From JANXXV01 sp038230275 (lineage in GTDB: Bacteria; Acidobacteriota; Terriglobia; Bryobacterales; Bryobacteraceae): a DNA stretch of 39,764 nucleotides. Shown piece after piece: positions 33,899 through 39,764 of the stretch. Under the pieces are notes generated by a model. The model was not told where the DNA came from and ran no database searches. It worked only from the letters and a program-made list of their open reading frames with translations. Every line of letters starts with the position of its first letter. The first letter of the stretch is position 1. The stretch lies in assembly GCA_038230275.1 (NCBI GenBank), contig JBBRNO010000047.1, positions 1 to 39,764 of the forward strand. The letters are read 5' to 3'. The translations under genes and the position numbers were made by a program.

Positions 33899-34597
33899 TT
33901 GCGACTGACTGCATTATCTAACGCTATCCACGAAGAACTCGTCGGTCGCGACGGGGTTCAAAAGCTAATCCTGTCCCGGCGAGCGGCTGCGGTGTTCACT
34001 AGCGGCACCCCTGCAAATCATGTTTATTTTCTGGACTCCGGTCTGGTTAAGATCGAAAAGGTGACGGAATCCGGCAAAGAGATTTTGCTGGGAGTGGTAG
34101 CTCCAGGTGAATTGTTCGGCGAACAGGCATTGCTGGGGGAAGGCGCATTTTCGGTCTCCGCAAAAGTGCTGGAGAGCGGCGTTGCGTACGCGATTCCGAC
34201 CGGAGTTTTCCAGTTCTTCTGCGAACGGCGTCCCGAAGCGTGGCGACTGCTGCTGCAACATTTTCTGACCAAGAAGGATGAGCTGGAACGTAAGATTGAG
34301 CATCTTTGCTTGAGCGACGTGAGGGAGCGTATCCTCTATTACCTGGACGAACTGGCGCGAATCAATCCCGGCACTGATCCATCGGGCAGCATGATTCACA
34401 TCTCGCAAAACGAACTGGCCAGCCTGGTGGGCGCCACCCGAGAGACCACGTCGACTACCCTCAATGCGCTGGCGCGTCAAGGGCTGATCATATTAGGACA
34501 CCGGCTGGTGATGATCCCATCCCTTGAGTTGCTGCGCGAGGCCCTCAGCCCCAAGAAGATGGCGCAGACTTCGCAAGGCGGCGCGCAGCAGGCGTGA
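33899..34597 (+). CDS. Crp/Fnr-family transcriptional regulator
   Basis: A 232-residue regulator. The N-terminal cyclic-nucleotide-binding-like barrel includes FTSGTPANHVYFLDSGLVKI and PGELFGEQALLGEG. The dimer helix is around 120-138. A winged helix follows with ISQNELASLVGATRETTSTT as the helix-turn-helix (about 168-197). No N-terminal cysteine cluster is present, so it is not an Fe-S Fnr; the ligand cannot be predicted. The start is TTG 33899. It follows tyrA closely and may be co-transcribed with the aromatic operon. Confidence 0.92.
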   Translation: MRLTALSNAIHEELVGRDGVQKLILSRRAAAVFTSGTPANHVYFLDSGLVKIEKVTESGKEILLGVVAPGELFGEQALLGEGAFSVSAKVLESGVAYAIPTGVFQFFCERRPEAWRLLLQHFLTKKDELERKIEHLCLSDVRERILYYLDELARINPGTDPSGSMIHISQNELASLVGATRETTSTTLNALARQGLIILGHRLVMIPSLELLREALSPKKMAQTSQGGAQQA

Positions 34598-34626
34598 TTG
34601 CTGGGGCCGAGCCGGCCTCCCGCGGA

Positions 34627-36168
34627 TCATAGCCCTTCCAGAAGACGCAAGAATGCCGTGCGGCCTTCGTTGAATTTGCCGATGGCCAGCGCCCGTTGCG
34701 CGTCATTGTCAAAGCGGTAACTCTGGCGAACCGCGCGGGTGGAACGATCAATTTCGTCGATGCTGGCGCCAATGGACTCCGCGCGGCGGAACGGAGTTCC
34801 GTCTAAACGAAGGTAGACGGGGCTAGTATGGGCGAACACCGGGTAGCCGGCGTACGTCTTGGCCGTGCCGGTGACGCGCGCGGCAATCCATCCACCTTGC
34901 TCTATTTCCAGTTCCCGTTCCAGGCGGGCCTCGCGGCCGTGAAGCGCAGGCTGATCGGCCACGATATGCCCGTCCTGAATGATCTCAAGGCGCTCGAACG
35001 GCAGGCGGGATAACACGGAGGCGGAAACCTTAATGCGTCCCTTAGGGGCGACCGTAGCCCCCGGCCCGTGGCCGTCGACGGTAAACTCAAGCAACGGACC
35101 GTTGCTGACAAACGTGCGGCCCGCGCGCAGACCGGCAATCCACGCATCGTAGCTGAATGCGCCATCCACTTTGACGAATACGCGGTTGTGGTCGTAGATC
35201 CACCAATCGGTTCCGGTAGAGGCGGCGAGCTTGAGGCCGCAATTCAACAGCTGGTAGTATCGGTCGTAATCCGCTGCTAGCCCGTCGGCTATGTTGTAGG
35301 CATCCACATGGCCCAAAGCGGCGGCAACGGGCACTTCGATGCCGCTTCCGTTATGGCACCAGACGACGGTGCCGCCAATCTGCCTGGTCTGAGCGCAAAG
35401 GGTGGTTAGGGTTGGGTAGTCGGGCGCTTTGCCGTCTTTGCTAAGCAGTCCGGTGGACACCGGTTCAACGGCTCGCGGTATGTTCAGGAAGAGTACGTGG
35501 CCGTAGCCGGCGTCGCCGAAGCGGCGGTTATTGCGAGCCTCTTCGCCCATGTCCATGATAGTTCCGTTTTGAGAGAATTTCGGCATCCGGCCGACGGGAT
35601 AGCGGTTGGAGATGTAGGGCGAGTTGTTGCGAACCAGGTAGCTGAGGACGCTAACATCGAGGTCCTCGGCGGGCGGAACAATGCGCAGGCGGTCGTCCGG
35701 GTCTTCATCCAGAGAAAGATGATAGTGGGTGTGGGTATTGCCGGAATACCAGCCGCCGGCTTTAGTATCTTTCAAGGGCTGGATGCGCAGGTCGACTTCG
35801 TAGCGCATTCCCGCCCCTACTTCTACAAACTCCGCGGTTACCTCGTGACAGATGCCGCGAACGCCTTCGATTCGGTAGCGGCCTGGCGGGACTGCGATCT
35901 CGTACTCTCCGCGCGCATAAAAGAATTCCCGGTTGGGCATGGAGGCGATGGCGTTTTCCGGAAGAAATCGCTGGTTGGCTCCCGTTTCGGTGACGCGGAT
36001 TTTGGCGGCGACGGGCTTGCCTTCCGCATCCAGCAGGCGGCCGCGAATGACGGCAGGCGCTCCCGCGCTGCGACGTTGTCCGTGCAACGGGGCCAGTAAG
36101 ACGCCGGAGGAGAGGACGGGAATGGAGGCCAGAATCTGGCGGCGGGTGTAGTTGACTTTGTATCCCAT
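34627..36168 (-). CDS. CehA/McbA family metallohydrolase domain protein
   Basis: A 513-residue exported protein. The N-terminus has a Tat-like signal (TRRQILASIPVLSSGVLLAP). A carboxypeptidase-regulatory-like beta domain follows (VIRGRLLDAEGKPVAAKIRV). The PHP-like metal domain contains YSGNTHTHYHLSLDEDPDDR and later VVWCHNGSG and AASTGTDWWIYDHNRV, which supply His and Asp ligands as in CehA and McbA. Named members hydrolyse carbaryl, but most of the family has unknown substrates. It converges on the Crp/Fnr gene with 30 bp between ends. The brnTA module lies upstream on the same strand. Confidence 0.85.
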   Translation of the reverse strand: MGYKVNYTRRQILASIPVLSSGVLLAPLHGQRRSAGAPAVIRGRLLDAEGKPVAAKIRVTETGANQRFLPENAIASMPNREFFYARGEYEIAVPPGRYRIEGVRGICHEVTAEFVEVGAGMRYEVDLRIQPLKDTKAGGWYSGNTHTHYHLSLDEDPDDRLRIVPPAEDLDVSVLSYLVRNNSPYISNRYPVGRMPKFSQNGTIMDMGEEARNNRRFGDAGYGHVLFLNIPRAVEPVSTGLLSKDGKAPDYPTLTTLCAQTRQIGGTVVWCHNGSGIEVPVAAALGHVDAYNIADGLAADYDRYYQLLNCGLKLAASTGTDWWIYDHNRVFVKVDGAFSYDAWIAGLRAGRTFVSNGPLLEFTVDGHGPGATVAPKGRIKVSASVLSRLPFERLEIIQDGHIVADQPALHGREARLERELEIEQGGWIAARVTGTAKTYAGYPVFAHTSPVYLRLDGTPFRRAESIGASIDEIDRSTRAVRQSYRFDNDAQRALAIGKFNEGRTAFLRLLEGL

Positions 36169-36182
36169 GGGTTTCTTGCCAT

Positions 36183-36288
36183 GTTCTCATTTTCTTGCGA
36201 TGCGCGGGGAGGGTGTGTGCAGGTTGACAGAATTAGCGAAAGTTCTTGCCAAAGTTCTTGAAAAAACGTGGCACAGTGAATGAGAACA
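36183..36288. repeat. 9-bp inverted repeat and 12-bp spaced direct repeat upstream of the CehA-like gene
   Basis: GTTCTCATT (36183-36191) and AATGAGAAC (36280-36288) are exact inverted repeats. Between them AAAGTTCTTG occurs twice, at 36239 and 36251, one helical turn apart. This could be an operator region. The remaining sequence up to brnA shows no gene. Confidence 0.35.
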
Positions 36289-36377
36289 TCCGCTTCCTGA
36301 TCGAGTCAATCAAATGGCGCTCGCTTCCAGCAAAAGACCCGGCCCCTACGAAATCCTCGCGCCCCGTAGGAACGACA

Positions 36378-36668
36378 TCAGCGCTCCGTGGCCATCCGTT
36401 CGCGCAGAATCTCGTTGATCCGGCTCAAATGCCCTTCGCCCTTCGATTTCAGCCAATCCAGCACTTCGTTATCGATGCGAAGCGAGATCTGCGTCTTCAG
36501 GGGCCGGTAGTACTTGCCAATGGACGCGCCAGCCCAGTAGCTTGGGGGTAACTGCGGAGCCGCTTCATCTTTGTCCAGCGCGCGGTCCCGTTTCCCATAT
36601 GCTTTTTTCGTCGCCTCGCTGATCTTCAGTTTCCTGACGGAATTGGTCGTTGTAGATGCTTTCTTCAT
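36378..36668 (-). CDS. brnA: BrnA-type antitoxin
   Basis: A 96-residue antitoxin of the BrnTA system. The C-terminal half (KTQISLRIDNEVLDWLKSKG then GHLSRINEILRERM) is the ribbon-helix-helix that binds DNA and dimerises. The N-terminal half (KKAYGKRDRALDKDEAAPQL) contacts BrnT. I start at ATG 36668 (MKKASTTTNSVRKL); the frame opens 21 codons earlier without family sequence. The frame is intact, but the brnT gene before it is broken, leaving an orphan antitoxin. Confidence 0.88.
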   Translation of the reverse strand: MKKASTTTNSVRKLKISEATKKAYGKRDRALDKDEAAPQLPPSYWAGASIGKYYRPLKTQISLRIDNEVLDWLKSKGEGHLSRINEILRERMATER

Positions 36669-36878
36669 AATCAACTGCCTTTCGCGCTGAAACGATGCGG
36701 AGCACATCCGCGCCGGGTTCAACAAACACAACCGGAAGGAGAACCAGGCTCCGGGTCATGCCGATGATCTGGAAGCGCTGCTCGCCCGTTTCTTCCACGT
36801 AGTAGTTGTCGCCCACGGCGTGATCTGGGTCATCGAAAATCTCCGCCTAGCCTTGGCCGGATCCCACGTGAATCTCAT
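36565..36878 (-). pseudogene. brnT: brnT toxin gene, internal deletion and frameshift
   Basis: BrnT is a small RNase toxin. ATG 36878 gives MRFTWDPAKARR, the correct family start. The next family segment appears only in another frame: EIFDDPDHAVGDNYYVEETG, then QRFQIIGMTRSLVLLPVVFV and LRIVSARKAVDYEESIYND. About 20 residues that normally join these (the NLxKHGVSFEEA stretch) are missing, with a frame change near 36843-36850. The second frame runs on to 36565, 104 bp into brnA. The toxin should be inactive. Confidence 0.8.
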
Positions 36879-37312
36879 TTCTGTATCACAGTATTGTATG
36901 TTTGCGAGGCTGGCGCAAGGGAGCCCGTTCTCCCTGCCAGACCCGCCTTCGCCCCACGAAGGTTGACGAGCTAACGAATCGCCCGGCACTCGGACTTAGA
37001 CGCCCAAAATCGCTCAACGCAGGGATTACTCGCGGGAAGTCGCGCAGCGTTTAGCGATCCATTCGCTGCGGACCGTTCTGACGGCGCGCCCGAAGGTACT
37101 ACGGGGACGGAGCGCCGTGTATGATTATTTCAACAACACCGGCAAACGCGTAGGATTACGGTTTCGCCTTTACTGCCAATGCGGGCATTTTCATTTGGTC
37201 CGACAACCTACAGTGTGCAACAGGCGTGAATCTCCGGCACAGTGCCGCGCACCCAAGTGCTCTATTTTCAGCCATCTGCAATTGGCCGCTCAGTTGCATT
37301 AGAGGAGATGCG
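36879..37312. other. intergenic region with two adjacent hairpins, no gene seen
   Basis: AGGGAG/CTCCCT (36918-36935) and CCTTCG/CGAAGG (36946-36962) form two small hairpins. Neither is followed by a T-run. The rest, up to the AGAGGAG ribosome site at 37301-37307 of the next gene, has no recognisable coding sequence. It should hold the divergent promoters of brnTA and the Omp85-like gene. Confidence 0.5.
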
Positions 37313-38569
37313 ATGAAAGTCTTCACACTCTTCCTGCTGCTGCCCTGGCTGCCCGCCGTGGCGTTTGCCGATTCTAACCGCAACGCACTGCCCTCCGATA
37401 ACGTCAACTCACGCTATACCGTGGAAAGCGTTTCCGTCACCGCGAAGGATCGGGAGAAACTGAGCAAGCATCTCAAAGAGGACATGGAGAAGTTGGTGGG
37501 TGAGAAATTCGAGCAAGGCATTGTGGACAATCTTGCCCGGCGCATTCGCAAAGACCTGCGCGCGGCCAGCGTGATGGCAAAGTTAAGCCGGGGCACCACA
37601 CCGGAACATGTTCGAGTGGACTTTGAATCGCGGCCGCGGAAGGTGGAAGAGGACGCGGATCTGACCAAGTTCTCCTACCATTCTCAGCAGGGTTGGACCG
37701 GCGGCGTGGAACTGGGCTTTGATGCCGGACCGGCGCGGGTGAAATTAGGCATTCAAAGCGATGGCAACGAACTGTTGGAGCGCTATGCCGGAATCACCAC
37801 GGGCGTCGCAGTGCCGGTAGGGGACCGGCTACAGGTCCGGTTCGCCTTTGACAGTTTTCATGAACAGTGGAACCAGGCGACGCTGAATGCGCTTGCACGG
37901 CGCAGCGACATTCCCGGCGTTTACCGCACACGAAACCACTTCGAACCGTCGCTGCGGATCGCGCTGGTTCGCAACCTGACACTAACGGCGGGTGTCAGCT
38001 TCGACGAATTGCAAACACAGTTTCCGGCCGCCAGGACTGAAGGCTCTCATTCGGTGATCACCGCTCTGCGATATCACCGTCAATGGGTAGATTCGGACAC
38101 CTCCGGGCAGGAGTTGGACGCAGGATATAGCCTGCGGGCGGCCACCACTATTTTAGGCAGCGCTTCCGTTTATACGCGGCAGTCGGTAAACGCGCTGTAT
38201 TCGCGCAAGTTCGATCGTCAGGAGGTGCTGGTACGGTTCGGAGCGGGCTCGATGAACGGCAGTGCGCCACTGTATGAACGCTTCGTTCTTGGGAACACGC
38301 GCACGCTGCGCGGCTGGAACAAATTTGAGATCGACCCGCTGGGCGGCTCGCGGATGATCTACGGGTCGACGTCGTACCGGTATCGAGTGCTGGAAGTCTT
38401 CTACGATACAGGTTCGGTGTGGGACCGCAAGGAAAATGCGGTAGCGAGGAATTCCATGGGCTGCTCGCTGTTGTTTGGATCGCTGCGTGACGGGCTGGCA
38501 TTCACCGTCGGTTTTCCGCTTCGTGACGGGCACATTCAGCCCCTCTTTATGATGAGTGCCAACTTTTAA
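37313..38569 (+). CDS. Omp85/BamA-like outer-membrane beta-barrel protein
   Basis: A 418-residue outer-membrane protein. The signal peptide is MKVFTLFLLLPWLPAVAFA; AGAGGAG 5 nt upstream fixes ATG 37313. One POTRA-like region follows (YTVESVSVTAKDREKLSKHL to about residue 110), then a beta-barrel. FVLGNTRTLRGWNKFEIDPL near the end is the Omp85 loop motif (RGW/RGF), and the protein ends in Phe (MMSANF) as barrels inserted by BAM do. It is shorter than BamA (usually five POTRA domains), so it resembles TamA or a surface-antigen variant. It heads a tight run with a secreted unknown protein and a sensor kinase. Confidence 0.8.
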   Translation: MKVFTLFLLLPWLPAVAFADSNRNALPSDNVNSRYTVESVSVTAKDREKLSKHLKEDMEKLVGEKFEQGIVDNLARRIRKDLRAASVMAKLSRGTTPEHVRVDFESRPRKVEEDADLTKFSYHSQQGWTGGVELGFDAGPARVKLGIQSDGNELLERYAGITTGVAVPVGDRLQVRFAFDSFHEQWNQATLNALARRSDIPGVYRTRNHFEPSLRIALVRNLTLTAGVSFDELQTQFPAARTEGSHSVITALRYHRQWVDSDTSGQELDAGYSLRAATTILGSASVYTRQSVNALYSRKFDRQEVLVRFGAGSMNGSAPLYERFVLGNTRTLRGWNKFEIDPLGGSRMIYGSTSYRYRVLEVFYDTGSVWDRKENAVARNSMGCSLLFGSLRDGLAFTVGFPLRDGHIQPLFMMSANF

Positions 38570-38578
38570 GGCCGACGG

Positions 38579-39193
38579 GTGAAATCCCTCTGGACGCATC
38601 TCTTCCGCGTGGCCCCTTTACAGCTTCTGTGCCTGTGTGTGGCGATCTGCGTGGTCGGGCAGGAGCTAACGGTATACAATGGCGGCGATCAACTACACAT
38701 CACGGCACCGAAGCTACACTTTCTGATCGGCAAGCCCCTGGAACGAATTAAGAACGGGAATGCGGTAGCTTACGATTTCCAGCTGAGCGTGCTGGGGGAA
38801 TCGAAAACAGCCGTGCTGCACCGTAACTTCGAGCGATTTGTATTCAGTTACGATTTATGGGAGGAGCGATTCTCAGTCACCCGTATGCGCAGTGCCCAAA
38901 GTTCGGCGGCGCATTTAACTTCGTCAGCGGCGGAAGCGTGGTGCCTGGACAACATGGCCTTTCCATCCACTGGACTACCGTTCGATCAGCCGGTTTGGAT
39001 CCGACTGGAAGTGCGCGCGCAGGACGCTAAAGAACCGCCACCGGTGCCTGGCGAACAAGGTATCAGCATTGCCAGTCTGATTGAGCTTTTTGGCCGGGCC
39101 AGCAAGACGAGACAGCCTCAATTCTGGAAACTGGAAGCGGGACCGCTGAAGCTGGCGGACCTGCGGAGCCCCACCGGCAGGAGTGCGGATTGA
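38579..39193 (+). CDS. exported protein of unknown function (DUF4390-like)
   Basis: A 204-residue protein with an N-terminal hydrophobic segment (LFRVAPLQLLCLCVAICVVG). The mature part has AVAYDFQLSVLGESKTAVLH and FVFSYDLWEERFSV, a pattern I associate with DUF4390-type proteins that often precede NtrY-like sensor kinases. The start is GTG 38579, 9 bp after the Omp85 gene. Its TGA overlaps the TTG of the kinase gene. It may be a periplasmic partner of that sensor, which is inference from context. Confidence 0.6.
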   Translation: MKSLWTHLFRVAPLQLLCLCVAICVVGQELTVYNGGDQLHITAPKLHFLIGKPLERIKNGNAVAYDFQLSVLGESKTAVLHRNFERFVFSYDLWEERFSVTRMRSAQSSAAHLTSSAAEAWCLDNMAFPSTGLPFDQPVWIRLEVRAQDAKEPPPVPGEQGISIASLIELFGRASKTRQPQFWKLEAGPLKLADLRSPTGRSAD

Positions 39194-39764
39194 ATCGTCT
39201 GCGCAATCGTCTGATCGTCATTTTCGTAGCCGCCACGCTGGTCCCCCTGGCGGCCACCTTATGGATCACTACCGCGTTAATAGATAAGAGTTTGAGCCTG
39301 GCTTCGACCCGAGAGTTGCAGGCTGTGTCGCAGTCGCTGGAGTCTACCGGACGCGCGCTCTATCAGCAGGTCCGCCAATCGCTGAAGGACAAAGCTGCCG
39401 CCGGACAGATTACTCCCGAGCATTTTGAATTCGCCAAACGCCGCAACTGGCCGGCTCCGCTGGAGGAGTTCGCGGAGTCCCAAGACCAGGAACAATTCGT
39501 AATTGCCGGCGCGGATGGGGAGCAACTGCAATACATGGTTCGGAAGAAGAGCGAGATCCTGATTTATACGCAGCCTTTGGGCGGTATTGGAATGCACCGG
39601 CTGGCGGAACAACTCTCATCCACCAAGGCGTTGCTGGAGCGAGCGGAAGCTCGCGACCTGCGCAAAGGCTTCTTCTACACATTGATCGTGCTGGCGGCTG
39701 CAACCTGGTTGATAGCAATCTCCGCGCTGATTTATTGGGCACACCGCATCAGTAGACCGATTCA
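39190..39764 (+). CDS. sensor histidine kinase, N-terminal part (runs off window)
   Basis: An open frame from TTG 39190 to the window edge, 191 codons without a stop. It starts MNRLRNRLIVIFVAATLVPL, a first transmembrane helix, followed by a periplasmic region of about 140 residues (ASTRELQAVSQSLESTGRAL; EQFVIAGADGEQLQYMVRKK). A second helix (GFFYTLIVLAAATWLIAISA) leads into AHRISRPI, the start of a HAMP linker. This is the architecture of NtrY-like membrane sensor kinases; the kinase core is beyond the window. TTG overlaps the upstream stop (TTGA), so translation is coupled. Confidence 0.75.
   Translation, partial: MNRLRNRLIVIFVAATLVPLAATLWITTALIDKSLSLASTRELQAVSQSLESTGRALYQQVRQSLKDKAAAGQITPEHFEFAKRRNWPAPLEEFAESQDQEQFVIAGADGEQLQYMVRKKSEILIYTQPLGGIGMHRLAEQLSSTKALLERAEARDLRKGFFYTLIVLAAATWLIAISALIYWAHRISRPI

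Overview
The window reads as a chromosomal segment of a GC-rich, Gram-negative soil bacterium, most probably an Acidobacteriota member of the Solibacter/Bryobacter type. This is inference from gene content: a DUF5117-type zinc metalloprotease, a DUF5060 protein, CehA/McbA and C45 secreted hydrolases, a TonB receptor, an Omp85 barrel, and a dispersed repeat containing CTCCCTTACGGTCGCGGCTCGG-like sequence. No 16S rRNA or complete tRNA is present.

Layout. (1) 1-4208 looks like the end of a genomic island. It is visibly more AT-rich than the rest, and carries a STAND-type ATPase remnant lacking its P-loop and a serine recombinase. It ends at a 25-bp copy of a tmRNA (or tRNA) 3' end, probably an attachment site. 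(2) 4529-11826 holds a DUF4397 secreted protein, an Rrf2 regulator, a secreted metalloprotease, a DUF5060 protein, tsaB and a frameshifted enolase-superfamily gene. (3) 11827-12081 holds an 11-bp x 8 tandem array that has expanded inside a dispersed repeat. (4) 12082-19244 holds metH, a small-motif hypothetical gene, a lipoprotein, a methyltransferase and an amino-acid permease. (5) 19241-22017 holds a pcrA/uvrD helicase joined by 4-nt stop/start overlaps to an unlisted 52-aa very basic protein and then to the permease. (6) 21903-23298 is a toxin-antitoxin graveyard: a decayed RHH antitoxin, a broken hicA beside an intact hicB, and an intact RHH antitoxin beside a mazF-like toxin with a damaged start. 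(7) 23298-26786 holds a DUF58 gene and a TonB receptor gene that overlap by 146 nt and are bracketed by two direct copies of a 152-bp MITE-like element. (8) 26884-28272 is a C45/phospholipase-B-like hydrolase. (9) 28326-34597 is an aromatic amino-acid supraoperon, trpC-trpF-trpB-trpA-chorismate mutase-DAHP synthase-tyrA, followed by a Crp/Fnr regulator. trpE, trpG and trpD are absent here. (10) 34627-39764 holds a CehA/McbA protein, a brnTA module with a broken toxin, an Omp85-like protein, a secreted unknown and a sensor kinase that runs off the window.

Two themes stand out. The first is the island edge with a tmRNA-end fragment next to a recombinase. The second is repeated loss of toxins while antitoxins stay intact (hicA, brnT, probably mazF). 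The genes that most deserve a search are the 52-aa basic protein coupled to pcrA and the MITE-like element with 29-bp imperfect terminal inverted repeats.
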